Positions 43,845-55,425 of a stretch of 64,000 nucleotides of DNA are shown here, piece by piece (position 1 is the first letter of the stretch; every line of letters starts with the position of its first letter). The notes under the pieces were generated by a model. It was given only the letters and a program-made list of their open reading frames with translations. It did no database searches and was not told where the DNA came from. Made by a program: the position numbers and the translations under genes. Origin of the DNA: Aplectana chamaeleonis (Eukaryota; Nematoda; Chromadorea; Rhabditida; Cosmocercidae); contig JAPDOI010000292.1 of NCBI GenBank assembly GCA_029168955.1, positions 224,501-288,500 on the forward strand, written 5' to 3'.

Positions 43845-44574
43845 AAAGTTTTTGACACAATTTCGTAGAATTGATAATTAGGGTGCCAGAAGCTCGAAAA
43901 TCGAAAAAATACACGAGCTCGACGTACGTCGACCTCATGAGGACATTTCGCATCCATTTCCGGGTGGTCTTCTCGTTCACATGAGGGGCACAAGAGCGTC
44001 ATCTCGTTCTCTGTGTGAGAGGACGGAGAAATAGTGTGTCGTAGAGGAGGGAGAGACGGCGAGGTGGCCATCTCCGAAAATCTACTCCCGAGTAGATTTT
44101 GGTCGCCCTCAGAGACAGTGGCTGATAACTGGAGCAAAGTTCACGCGCCAGCCGTGGACACCCGTTTTCCTCTTGGTCAATATCTCTCGTCTTTGGCATT
44201 ATTTCCTTCATCAAATTCTCCTTCGTTGGAGTATATGATTCCTCATTCCATTGATTGTTCTTTCTTGTTTAGGCCTTCATGGGTAAACTCTTACTCATTC
44301 GATATTTCCTACTTTTTTGCCGTTTTGTTCCCTAACACACAATGACACCCTCTTTTTCAGCACTCGGTTTTGTAAATATAGCGAACATCGTCAATATGCA
44401 CCAGGCGTTCCCTTCACAGGGGAAAGGTCAGCCTTATACTTTGCTCTCCCCATTCGCGTGTTTTCTTTTTTGTCGTGTCTTGTTTTTTTTTTGAGCTATT
44501 GTTGCGGTACTTTGGTTGACTACAGCAGAACTGAAAATCGTGAACCGTTATTGTTGATACTATACTTTGGAAAA

Positions 44575-44890
44575 ACTGTTAAAGACCCCGATTTTTCGGA
44601 TAAATGCAAAAATCCTTTTTCTTTCGAATTTCAAATTTTTGAAAATATTCGAAAATCAAAATTTTCGAATAAACTCGAAAATGGCATTTTTCGATATCTG
44701 GATTTTCGAATAAATGAATAAACTCGTAAATGGTATTTTTCGAATTTCTGACTCTCAAATATATTCGTAAAACTGATTTTTCGAATTCGAAATTTTCGAC
44801 TATATTCGAAAACCAATTTGAAAATATTTTTTTTCAAATAATCTTTTCGAATTTTCAAAAAAAAATCATATTTTTCGGATAAATTTTCTC
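44575..44890. repeat. AT-rich TTCGAATA repeat tract
   Basis: Iterated AAAATTTTCGAATAAA and TTTTTCGAATT words at irregular 20-40-base intervals. Similar in style to 41890-42425 but more AT-rich and more degraded. Confidence 0.6.
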
Positions 44891-45039
44891 GAACTTTTAA
44901 AAGATGAATGTCACATCACGTGACTTTGGTGAATCGCGCATACAAAATTCGCGCTCGCTCGAAAGCTTCAGGAGCACAGGATTCAAAATGAATTAGTGGT
45001 CGAAGAATCTATGAAAAAGGCCCGGGAGTTGGCTGCTAA

Positions 45040-45427
45040 GGCGCTATTCGTACTCCTCAACGCCAGCGCGTGATGCGCGGACGTGGCGCTGTACCACGAA
45101 TGCTTTCTGCGCGCATCACGCTATTTGCGGACACCGAATGCTCCGGCGGCGACGCTATGGCGGAGCCGAATAAAGTGGGCCTCAACTTATCCAAACAAGC
45201 AAATTTTGTACACGCCTTCGCCATCATGGCAGCAAAGTGTGATACTGGAAACATTTGTCGCGAAAAAGAATGAAAATGTTTATGGGCTACTTATGATGCA
45301 AAAGTCGTTAAGGGCCGTCGCCGCCATGGCGGAACGGGCGCCACGTGCCAACTTGATGTCAGGATACTCATACTCCAACGCCACGCTCGCGCGTCACGGG
45401 CTGACATTGAGGAGTATGAATAGCATC
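45040..45427. mobile_element. Family G MITE, copy 3 (best preserved)
   Basis: TAA at 45037-45039 and 45428-45430 flanks the inverted ends GGCGCTATTCGTACTCC and GGAGTATGAATAGCATC. The arms extend through 'TCAACGCCAGCGCGTGA'. It contains GCCGCCATGGCGGAACGG. A 3-base TAA/TTA target with a GG(C/G) start is the pattern of PIF/Harbinger-type MITEs; assignment is by inference. Confidence 0.65.
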
Positions 45428-45431
45428 TAAA

Positions 45432-46560
45432 GATAAAGATTCATATTTGGCTAAACAGCATACTGGTCATGTGAGAGGAGCATCTTTACAGGTCTGCGAA
45501 GCCACGACTATAAATGGGGATCAACAGCACCATGTCTTTGAAGAACACCTCTGTTAATGTTGAATGTTATCTTTGACTAAAAATAAATCGGTATCAATTT
45601 TAAATTCCCTCTGTCCTCAAAATTTCCTTCCATTGTAGCTGTCGCTTGAATATAGTGAGGCTATCAGAGCAATAATTCTAACGAATTTTTTTTGACAGCT
45701 GAGGTAGGCATCATTAAATAAGGGGCAGCGCGGCGGCCAGCCTGAGGTAAGTAGTGGTTAAGGAACAGACAAATTCTGATTTTGCGGGTGCGAGGATTTC
45801 TCGCAAGAGTGAGACTCTCAAGCAGTGTTGGCGGCAACCTTTTTGCGGGTCTGTGCTTTATGCTAAAGACCTAAGGTCCATGCATAGTCGGGCGACAAAA
45901 GCCGCGCCGCCACAGTGATTGGTAGAGGGCAACTTCACGGCCTCGCGCCTGTCATCCATTACCCAACATTTCGGCGTTATTTTTGCCGCCCGACCATGCG
46001 TAACTCTATAGAGAATTCGCACTGCATAAGTGGCCCCGCAGAGAAGCAGCTATTATCGATCGGACGAACTGTTCCGCGTTTACTCTACCGGTGAAGTTTT
46101 GTGAATATTCGGTGTAATCGAAACGTTGAACGCCGGTATAGGGGCTCTCTACGCACCGAGGGAGGAGTTGTCTTGCCTTTTGTTGCTTTGATTCCCCTCG
46201 GGACAACTCTGCTTGGATATAGTAGCGTCACGTGTCAAACGGCATAAACCGAACAACTCTTCCTTTTCTGTGCGTGTAGAGAGCTCCTATCTCTTGAACG
46301 CCTGAGAAGGGACTGCTCCTCAAAGGTTTTTATAAAGCGCAAACATTAGTGGTGGCCATAAGCATATGACGACTTCCCACCTAATGAAAACTATCTAAAG
46401 AAGAATAATAATAGTAAATCCGATATTAATAAAATGATTATTTTGACATGAATGGTAATAGTAATAACAATATCGACAATGCTAGCAAAAATAAGAATAA
46501 TATCAACTATAATAATACTATTAATCATACTAATAATGATAAAATAATGTTTTCACTGAT
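45432..46560. other. No gene recognised
   Basis: Contains an imperfect inverted pair around 45870-46010 (AAGACCTAAGGTC..TAGTCGGGCGACAAAA and TTTTGCCGCCCGACCATG), otherwise unremarkable. AT-rich from 46380 onward. Confidence 0.35.
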
Positions 46561-46575
46561 TTTTGTTACTGTTAT

Positions 46576-46610
46576 CAATATAATAATGTATTATTATTAG
46601 TGTTATTATT

Positions 46611-46676
<66 letters not shown>

Positions 46677-46700
46677 GATATTATTATTGATATTATTATA
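46576..46700. repeat. (ATT)n microsatellite
   Basis: About 30 ATT/TTA units, interrupted at the start by GTGTTATTATTA and at the end by TTGATATTATTA. Confidence 0.9.
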
Positions 46701-46734
46701 GGAGTAGCATTAACAATAAAATTTTAGTAGTAAT

Positions 46735-47365
46735 GGTAAAATCAGTAGTGGTGCTGATAATGCTATGCCTGAAAGTTTTTTCGGAACAACGTCACTGCTC
46801 CATGGCGATCAAAACCAATTCATTTAATGCTTCTCATCATTGCAAGCTTGAGCACTCAGTAATTCCTGACACCCCGCTACGCTCTAATAATTTTAAGCTC
46901 ACCTTCGATTCCTGAAAGACGATAAAATGCAATCAATTTGTGCACTCGACGGCGATTCTGCTGGTCACGGTAGACCTAGCTCGCGAAACCTGTGCACACA
47001 GTCGATTTCTTCCGCTCGGCAATACAACTGGCCTCATGATCGCCTACATAGATGGCATTTCACATAGCACATCAGGTAGTCGGCGAAATAGCGTAGTGGC
47101 ATTGCTCCCCGTTCTGAAAGAAGCGGGAGTGGATCGATCTCGTGCGTTAGCTAGGTTTTGAATGGGGAGCGAAAATCAAGCTCACCGTCTTCTGTCCATT
47201 ATGTCACCCTCTGAAAACTGAAGTTGCACTCAAGTGCCACTTTGACATTCATGTTAAGTGGCATTTTCAAGAGGTTTACTACCACCCCATATTTCAAGGA
47301 AGCCGTACGCGACTATAATTCCGTTATCTTGGCAGCGAAGCGTTTGTTGCTCGGTGCAAACTTAG
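46735..47365. other. No gene recognised
   Basis: Small frames without splice context. The end of the stretch has AAGTGCCACTTTGACAT and TAAGTGGCATTTTC, echoing the palindrome at 43823. Confidence 0.35.
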
Positions 47366-47368
47366 TTA

Positions 47369-47430
47369 AAGGCACAGTCCAAGTTCAGCTACGGAATCCA
47401 TATAATTTGGAAATAAGAATTCAAAATTTT
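47369..47430. repeat. Solo family B left end
   Basis: TTAAAGGCACAGTCCAAGTT matches the family B terminus, but the following text does not continue the family, so it is a truncated copy. Confidence 0.5.
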
Positions 47431-47431
47431 A

Positions 47432-47530
47432 GCCGCAAAATAGCCGAGAAATAGCCGCTAAATAATGCTCGCCGCGAAATAGCCGCGAAATAATGCTCAC
47501 CGAGAAATAGCCGCTAAATACTTGGTCTGT
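47432..47530. repeat. AATAGCCG tandem array, first block
   Basis: Units of CCG(A/C)GAAATAGCCG(C/A)(T/G)AAATA repeat about six times, some with an intervening ATGCTC. Confidence 0.7.
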
Positions 47531-48504
47531 TTAGGTCTAGTTTAGTTCAGCTTAGTTAAGCTTATTTGAGTTATGAACGGTCTATTCGATGGTGGATTTC
47601 TGAGAGCTGCTCAGCGGTGCCCTACTCCGGAATGCTACGGGTAAAGTCGAGTTTCTTAATCGCATGTTATTACTGCTTCCCCTTTAATGAACGTAGGTAC
47701 TCTTTCGGAGTAGACGACTCACCTAGAAGAATAGAATTTTCGTGGTGTTTCATATATGTTCTTTGCATACATTTCACATGTTGCACTGTGCTTCTATATG
47801 TATAAAAGCAAAAACTTCAGAAAATGATCCCGTAGCAGCGTGAAAACATTTTTTTACCAGAGTGGTTCGTTTATTCCAAAAGAGTACCTGAACGCGTTTT
47901 TGTAGGCATACCGGGTGACGATCAACCACGGCAGGACAGCGCTTTGTAGTGACACACGAAGTATTGAGTCCGATGAAAGGACTGATCGATGAATACTTTG
48001 ATCGAATTTTGAAGCATCGCAAATCTATTCACAATCAGACGCTATTGAGCTCGGATGATAGTAGGATATCGGTGTATTTTATAGTATGTACGCCTCACAC
48101 TTCTCTTATTCTCTCCTCTGACTACCAGAATATTTCTTCTCAGCGTAACATGGAGTCATCTGTCAGATTCGGCACTCATATAGTGACGATTCAAGGCATT
48201 CACATTCAAATCCCAGACCAGGTACGGAATGACTAGCTCCTTATGAGTATTTCCTACATCTTTATCATGTGCAGATATAGAACAATAGTCTTAAAGGAAC
48301 TAAGCCCTGCTTTGTGGTCCTACCAGAAATGTCTTCTGATGTTTGGCTTCATCGTGGATTTGGGAAACCGACACGAGGAGACCTCAATATTGTCTTTGGA
48401 CGTCTTCTTATAGAACACATTACAGTTGTAATGATTGACGGTAGCTTTGTGTGTGATTGTGAATAAAGACTTCATTTCCAGATTCGTGTCTGCGCGAAGA
48501 CAAC

Positions 48505-48755
48505 CAGTTGCCGGGAAATAGCCGAACAATAGCCGAGAAATAGCCCACCAAGCTCCGCAGCGGCTCCTTGTGGGCTAATTCTCGGCTATATCGCGGCTAT
48601 TTTGCGGACAAAGTACTTTTGGCCGGGCACTGACCGCGAAATAGCCGAGAAATAGCCAAGAAATAACCGAGAAATAGCCGCGAAATATCCGAGAAATGGC
48701 CAACCAGGAGCCGCTGCGGAGCCTGGTGGGCAAATTCTCGGCTATATCTCGGCCA
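48505..48755. repeat. AATAGCCGAG array with two CCGCAGCGG hairpins
   Basis: Tandem GAAATAGCCGAGAAATAGCC units flank two similar hairpins. Each has a CC(A/C)CCA(A/G)G stem side, the sequence CTCCGCAGCGGCTCC (or its inverse), and then the complementary stem followed by TTCTCGGCTATAT. The two modules lie about 150 bases apart in inverted order. Confidence 0.65.
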
Positions 48756-48811
48756 AAACTCTCAGAGTAGTCAGTCCGTCTATTTGCTTTCTTGTTGTCC
48801 GACTATCTCAA

Positions 48812-50073
48812 AGGCAGTGTTCACGATGAAAAAATCCCTTCTTTGTTTTTTTGCCTATCTTGAAAACCGTCCCATTCTGATTCCAATGATGTGCTTGGAA
48901 TTGCACAAGACCTTTTGGGAACGGAGTTATGGTCCCTCAAATATTGAGATAGGTACTCAGATACGTTGACGGTTGTTCGGCGGGGTGAAAAGGCTTGTCG
49001 GTGCAACGTCGGGAGCGAAAACGGGGAGGAGTCGAATTGTCGGTTGTACCGCAGATAGAGAGAAAATCAATGCACCGAGACGGTTATTTGGCGGTGAAAA
49101 ACGAGTTGACGGTGCAACGGCGGTGGCATTCTCTACCGTCAAATATGTGGCACGTTCCGCAACTCAGACGGAAGACTGGTGCGCGGCCCTCAACATGTTT
49201 AGACAAAAGTATTAACAATGATAGGGGTATAAAAGGCTCCTCATCTCACGGTGTACCTCAGTCGGCTCTTCGGGGCCGGACCTGGAAGGTGGTTTCGAGT
49301 CATTTTCCGGAAGATCCACTGGATACTGGAGGATAATTTTTGTCGCCGAGGAGAGCGGACTCCCCACGGCTTGGGAGGGGGGCGATACCCAACGGTGGGG
49401 TCATCTACCCATGGTCCGCAGTAGGGTGCACCCCACCGTGGACCGTGGCGGTGGAATCACCCCAATAGGGGTGTCCCCGGGGTCCCCTCAGCGTACTCGG
49501 GAATACCCAGGATGTATTGAAAAGAGCGTGACCGGCAATCTGGTTTGGGATAAGCTGAATGGCGGTGGAAGATCGGTTGCCTCGCAGATGCCCCAACGGG
49601 CCAACCGACGTTCCCCCGCCGAATAACCGCGTACGTGTCTGTGCGGTTGTACGGAGGGAGAGTATCGGTTATACGCTGGATGACCAGGGAGGGGCAACCG
49701 ACATTCCCCTGCGGAATAACCACCCCCATGTCTGAGTAAGCATGTCGGACGAGTTGTCCGAGACTTGTAACTTCCATATTTCGCAGCCAATGTATGCGAG
49801 CTGACCTGAGTAAAGAGAGAAGTTGAAAATGAAGGGAAGAACGGGGCTTTTGATCAAAAACCATCTCACTACCTCGAGTGTTCCATTGTTCACGTCGAGG
49901 GGCGGAAAGGGCCGGACTTGCCCAATGCGGCAGGGTTTGCCCACTTTTCTAAGCCATTTTGCGGCTCCTGGGTAGCTTTTCTTCTCGTTTTTCAACGCTT
50001 TTCTGCTTCTGAGAGCCACCAGAAGCGTTTGTCATAAAAAACTCGAGGATGAAGTTTATCGTGAACAGTGCCT
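48812..50073. mobile_element. Family A copy 6, with a nested insert
   Basis: Flanked by identical TCAA (48808-48811, 50074-50077). Ends AGGCAGTGTTCACGATGA and TTTATCGTGAACAGTGCCT-like. The family text breaks near 48958 and resumes near 49738. The 780-base insert starts and ends with CTCAGA/TCTGAG and holds repeated GTTGACGGTTG and CAACCGAC words. The perfect non-TTAA duplication shows that the target size is four bases. Confidence 0.65.
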
Positions 50074-50169
50074 TCAAGTCTCTTTAGTTGCCGTTTAGGT
50101 GTTTCGTTTGATGTTTGTTTTTCACACGGTTCTACAGTGTAATTAATAAAATAAAATCAGAGCAAATCA

Positions 50170-50235
50170 TTTCATATGATTAAGCTAGATATAGGGAGAA
50201 GCCACCCTGGCACACTCATTGCAGGAAGCCCTTTG
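50170..50235. repeat. Family B fragment
   Basis: AAGCTAGATATAGGGAGAAG and 'CCACCCTGG' match the interior of the family B copies at 8284 and 63325. Confidence 0.5.
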
Positions 50236-50239
50236 AATT

Positions 50240-51440
50240 TCGGAAATCGAAGTATTTCCATGGAGTTTCTTTCAAACCACGACTGATAACGCTATTGGGC
50301 AACTGATATCGGCAGAAGATTTGGTGCGAACCCAGTTGAGGGGAACTCGAGATTCGTCCATGAAAATGAGGATTTTTTCCCTATAACAGGTGTCCGATAG
50401 CGTTATCAGTCATTGTTTTTCTAGAGACTCCATGGAAACACTTAGATTTCTGAAAGCGATATCATGCATTCTTCACTTGAATTCTAAGCGCCCCCCCCCC
50501 CTTCAGCTAGGTTTGCACCCGTTGCTTAACTTCACCCGCTGTTTTTTCAACAAGCGACCAATTGGTTTTTGTTATAAAGGTATCATAGCAGCGTCGCGGC
50601 ACCCCCGAAATATGATAGGCCAATATCAGAGTTCCCGCCTCCAACGAGAGCGACAGTGCATATCAGGCATATCGGTTTCATTTTTATTGTAAGAATTGTG
50701 TCGCGCCGCTCGTCGCTTGAAGTATGAACCCGGCTATATCGACGATATTTGAAAGCGACGCTTCACGTGTGAAAGAAGCATCGGAAAACGAAAATCATGT
50801 GTGATGCCTTCGTTCGTCATAAAGACAATAAGAAAAAAAGGAAGTACAAAAATGAATGAGGTAGCAATCCGATGATTTTTATGGAAAAAAGAAACTTTCG
50901 CTGCGAACAGACCTGACCTTCACATTGCTATTGAGAAATTCCGTTATTCGTAATGGATTCTAAAGGAGGATAGGGGTGGCCGTTCAAAAATCGGTTTTTC
51001 AGGCAATTTTCGCAATAAACCCTCTGCCTGGATCTGGATCATACTACCTCAGTAGATCGCTTGCAAAACCGTTACACTACATACTTTTCTCCTAAAATCT
51101 GACGGCTGGTCAAATTCAGGAAAATCTTGTTATCAAATGAGGTGCGGCGCAAGTATTGCTCCTGAACAGGTCGGAGCCCCACCCCCAGAAAAAAGACTCG
51201 AACATGAGTACCTGAGCTGCTGGAATGCGGGTTGACCGGAGGGTCGAGTCGAGAGGACTGGGATTAACGCAAACCACATGTTGCAAACAAATCAATGCCT
51301 TGTTATCATATCGTCCGATCACATGTTTTGCACGTCTGCTTCTGATATGCAAGAAATCGTTAGATTCCGCTACTTGAATAAAAAAATTGGGTATTCTGCA
51401 GAAACAAAACAATAGAAACAGATAGAGGCTCTTCTCAAAC
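50240..51440. other. No gene recognised
   Basis: Contains an inverted pair around 50265-50430 (TTTCCATGGAGT..GATAACGCTATTGGGC and CGATAGCGTTATCAGT..GACTCCATGGAAA), probably a small foldback with ~25-base arms. Otherwise no array or exon. Confidence 0.4.
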
Positions 51441-51714
51441 AAGAAAAGTAGTGGGTCTTGGGCCGACTATGAGACGCCTTCATGTGAGGTCTGGCGTATG
51501 CCCTTCTCGAGCGAGACCATTTCCAACCTCCTTAGGTACTGACTTATTATAACTGGAAGTAATAAGTGAGAGCAATATTGCCTTTCTTTTCAGCATAGAA
51601 GATGTTAAGACCTCAGCAGGTAAAACGGACCTCCAATCGACACTAGTTAATACTCTTTTAGGGCCCCCGTCATAATCGGCCGAAGGCCTGACTGAGCAGT
51701 CCTCTTCCGTACCT

Positions 51715-52025
51715 CTCAGAAGTTTTTCAACAACTTAACATCCACCATTCCAACAACTTAACGATTGCCTCGTTAAGTTGTCGATAAGGCGTCGGAACGT
51801 TGTAGGAAGGCGCTTCTTAACTTGTCCATGGGTAGGCCTCAACTTGACCTAGAGTAAATCTCTAGTTGTTGAAAGCCGGTTTCAGCAACTTGTTGCCTCC
51901 TTATTATTAAGTGAAAAACTTCCTTTCAACTACTTGTCGGTCATCTACTATCAAGTTGAACAGCTCTTTCTGACAGCTTGCTGCGCTCCAATCAACAACG
52001 TAAAGACCTCCTTTCAACAAGTCTT
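51715..52025. repeat. Left subterminal iteron array
   Basis: About nine words of CAACAACTTAAC, CAACTTGACC, CAGCAACTTGTTGCC and TCAACTACTTGTCGG type. It ends where a family A element begins at 52041. Confidence 0.65.
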
Positions 52026-52040
52026 CACCCTCTCTTTGAA

Positions 52041-52605
52041 AGCACTGTTCACGATAAACTTCGTCCTTGATTTCCGAATGAAAAACAATTGTGGTAGCCC
52101 ACAGAAGCAGGACAGTGTTGAAAAAACTGTTTCGAAAGCCTTCCCAGAGGCGAAAAAACGGTTTGGAAGATTATCCCAGTGGGCAAGGCCGGCCTCCTTC
52201 AGTCTAGTTGTTCTCATAAACACCGACACGGCTCTATCACTGCCACGCTTTGACCTGAGACCATCAGCAGTTTTTGTATTGAATTAGGCAATGGATTGGA
52301 CAGATTCTTGCCTGACGAAGATTTCCGGATGTTTTCGACAATTTATTCTTCAATCTAATGTCTTTTTCAAGGAAAACCATCGCCGATGATGGCAGGTCAA
52401 AGCGTGAAGTGATAGAGGCGTGTTGGTGTCGATGAGAACTGGACCCAAGGAGGCCGGCCTTGCCCACTGTGTTAATCTTCAAACCCGTTTTCAGCTTCTA
52501 GGAAAGCTTTTAAATCCATTTTTTCAGCACTGTTCTGCTTCTGGGGGCTACCACCATTGTTTTTCAAAGAGAACTCAAGGACGAAGTTTGTCGTGAACAG
52601 TGCCT
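52041..52605. mobile_element. Family A copy 7
   Basis: AGCACTGTTCACGATAAACT at the left and its complement at the right, flanks TGAA and TTAA. The arms extend inward: GCAAGGCCGGCCTCCT at about 52182 is mirrored by AGGAGGCCGGCCTTGC at 52448. Confidence 0.7.
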
Positions 52606-52689
52606 TTAACTAGTTAAACACTTCCATCAACCTACTTTTTCCCACTTATCAACAAGAATACATTATACTAATGGCCGCGGACTAGGTTA

Positions 52690-52812
52690 GAATCATCCAA
52701 TAAATGAACCTCTTTCTGCCCAGGCTTGAGTTATGGAAAGTTTTACCCTTACTGACACTCGGGAGGAAAATTCATTTATCGGATGATTCGGAACCATTCG
52801 TTGCCCGGGTAT
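52690..52812. repeat. Small foldback
   Basis: GAATCATCCAATAAATGAA is mirrored by TTCATTTATCGGATGATTC, with 'TGCCCAGG/CCCGGGTA' outside. Arms of about 30 bases. Confidence 0.45.
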
Positions 52813-52916
52813 AGAACACACCACCTGCAAGAGGATACCAAATCACAGGAGAATATTTTATCAATAGTTAAATGGATCACAAATACCCTCTGAGCATACA
52901 AGATCGACTGAAGCCT

Positions 52917-54361
52917 TCATTTTAAGGGTAGAATAATAACGCATGGACTGTCAGCTAAAAGCTGGCACAATGGTCGGTCCTCCCGGTAAGAAACAGGTTT
53001 GTCAAGCTTAACAAACATTTGCATCTCTTCTTCTTCGAAGACGTTCGCTCTAAATTTGTTCATTTGATAATTAATAGGAAAACGAGCATAGAAGGAACTC
53101 ACAGTCTCACATTGCAGCGGCATTTCAATCTCCTCCTTGAACTGAGACTCAATTTCATGTGCAGGGTGCGGCATACCCAGTTGAGAACACCTGGAAGTAT
53201 GAAGGATGATTTTTAAAAAATGGGTGGGAGGGGATAATTCGTGAATCAATCAAGAGATTGTGTATAAAGGGTGGAAGACACGGTAAGAAAAGAAGTACCA
53301 ATCGTCGGAGCGTCTTCATTCGACGGTCAGAGGCTGGTCGATCCAGTCTACTCCCCCTACAAATCTATAAAGAGCGGTTGAAGGGTCAGTTCAAAGGTGA
53401 GGATATCGGAGCAGAGCAACGGCATCAATTAACGTTCTTCTGTCGATTTCCAAAATGCTATTCGTCCGTTTCTTGTCACGGAGAGTGACTTTGTCCCAAA
53501 ATCGCTTATCGTACGACCGACAAGGAAACTTGAACTGCGTCGCTTTCTTAGACGCAAGGTCCCTTTGCCTTTTTGACATGCTTCGGAATTGATAAGTTGA
53601 AGAAAATCGTTTCCTCGGCAAGTGTTAAAACAGTTGAGCCAAGTGGATTGGCCTAACTGTATGGACCTCAGACATGTTAGCTCCTGAATGATTACTACGG
53701 ATACCGAGCCGGCTTGCAGGGCTCATGAGTCATGGAGTGCACCATTGCAATATCGTTTCGTGGAAGCATGATATCGTGAGCTGGCGGATTGGAATATCCG
53801 ATAAAGGTCTTTATGCTATCTTCTTTGGTATACTTGAACAGCTTCCTGCTGGGGTCTTGTACTTCGCTAGGAGCCTTGTGGCCAATCGAACTGTCGCGGT
53901 TGATCTACTTTATGAAAGCAAACAACCAATTTACACGCAACAATGATGAGTTGGATTTGAGGGTGCTGTTTTCCAACTGATATTTTAAATAGCTCCAGGT
54001 GAAGTTTTGCTCTCAGCAGATCGTAGAGCTTTGTGCTTTAAACAGGAGGACGTAGGGAACAGGGGCAGTTTGTCGTTAACCTCACTTGCTGAATGATGGA
54101 GCAGACAGTTAATTTTTGGTAATTCCGCCCATTCCATCCCTGCATCTTTTCCGCCCAAATACAGCATCAGGGTCGCATTCCGGCTAACTCTGGTTCGCTT
54201 CTTTATGACTCCCATTTCTTCTTTCCAATCTTCAACAATCGTTTTCATGCCAGCCTTCCGAAACCTCAAACTGAACAGGTTCCTTTTACGTCGACGAGCA
54301 TTTGGCGTTCATCCAAGCACCGCATTATCACAGACGCTTGGTCCATGCGATCGGGGTCCAT
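52917..54361 (-). pseudogene. Coding-like blocks of an unrecognised protein, frame-broken
   Basis: Minus-strand blocks in order. ATG 54361 starts MDPDRMDQASVIMRCLDERQ. After one frame change comes a block to about 54070 (MKTIVEDWKEEMGVIKKRTR, MLYLGGKDAGMEWAELPKIN). Then 54010-53706 holds LFKISVGKQHPQIQLIIVAC, VDQPRQFDWPQGS and, one base out of frame, LFKYTKEDSIKTFIGYSNPP. Behind the acceptor at 53684 lies 53683-53429 (LRSIQLGQSTWLNCFN, RKRRSSSFLVGRTISDFG). The last block, behind acceptor CTTCCAG, is 53190-52917 (FPINYQMNKFRANVFEEEEM, LCQLLADSPCVIILPLK, stop). Composition and open length look protein-like, but I recognise no domain. It may be the decayed protein of the surrounding TIR element, or a degraded host gene. 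Confidence 0.35.
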
Positions 54362-54575
54362 ACCTTTAGGAGCGATTCAATTATCGAGCGAAACACCGGC
54401 CAAAATTAACACCTGAAAGAACTGGATAAAAACCCAAGCAACACGCGAATTGTATTCGAACGCATATAAAACGAAAGAAACGATTGAAACGAGATTGCTT
54501 GGTATATGAAACGAAAAAATAGGCAACATTAAAGGGGAGAAATGAGAAGAGGAATAGATATGACAGGGAAAATAA

Positions 54576-54912
54576 AGCGCTATTAATACTCCTCTACGCC
54601 AGCGCGCGACGTGCTTGCGGAGACTGTGAATACTCCAGCGGCGACGCATGGCGGAGCGGAATAGATTGGGCCTTAACATTCCCAAACAAGCTAATTATGT
54701 ACACGCGTTCACTACATGGTAGCACAGTATAGTACTGAAAGTAATCACTATGGAGCGGAATGAAACTGATGATGGATTATTAATGAAAATAATTAATCCT
54801 TGGTTACGACCGTCGCAGCGCATGTCACGCGCGTGCCGCGCCGGCGTGGCGTCAGGCGAATCAAACTCACGCGTCACACCCGCGCGTAATGCGCTGGTGT
54901 TGAAGAGTATGA
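54576..54912. mobile_element. Family G MITE, copy 4
   Basis: TAA followed by AGCGCTATTAATACTCCTC at the left, and GAAGAGTATGAATA then AA at the right, with the family's CGCCAGCGCGCGACG arm. The right end is slightly truncated. Confidence 0.55.
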
Positions 54913-54914
54913 AT

Positions 54915-55425
54915 AAACCCTCAGTGCAGTGCAGCTGCGCGGCTGTTTATCGTTACCTTTGCGCAGCGCGCCTACCAACACCACCGGCCGTTGTCCATCC
55001 GCATGTAACGTGGGGGCATGCATTTTATGAACCATTCGCATGCACAATTGGAGCGAAATTAGCGAAAAGGGTATTCAGAGAATTTCAGAGAAACCCTAAC
55101 AAGAGGGTTGCCAGAGGGCTGAAAAAACCTGGTGCAGCTGACCTCGTGAATGTGAAGCGATTACTTCTCATCAGTAGTTCAAAAGAACGAGCGTTTTCAT
55201 AGCCGCAAGAGAATCATAATTTCAACACCATCATATTTGTTATTATCCTCCGGGAACGTAGCATACAACGGACTAGGTAATGTCGTCGATTGAATTACCC
55301 AAGTTTGCAGCACTAGGCCCCGCCCGAACGCTTACCTGCGAAGTGTTCGCGGGTAAGCCGCCTGATAGGCGACAAGCCTCAGTGAAATAAAAGCGGAATA
55401 TACCGAGACCATGAGGTAGCCGCGC
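54915..55425. other. No gene recognised
   Basis: The 150-codon plus frame at 54750-55202 starts inside family G DNA and has no domain. Confidence 0.35.

Noticed and set aside
48505..48755. CRISPR-like repeat spacing in the AATAGCCG array
   Set aside because: Units are contiguous and degenerate with no unique equal-length spacers, and the sequence is eukaryotic.
49457..49864. 135-residue minus-strand frame
   Set aside because: Covers family A interior and a nested insert; its end matches other MITE copies in translation only because the DNA is repeated.
54750..55202. 150-residue plus-strand frame
   Set aside because: Begins inside a family G MITE and shows no recognisable domain.
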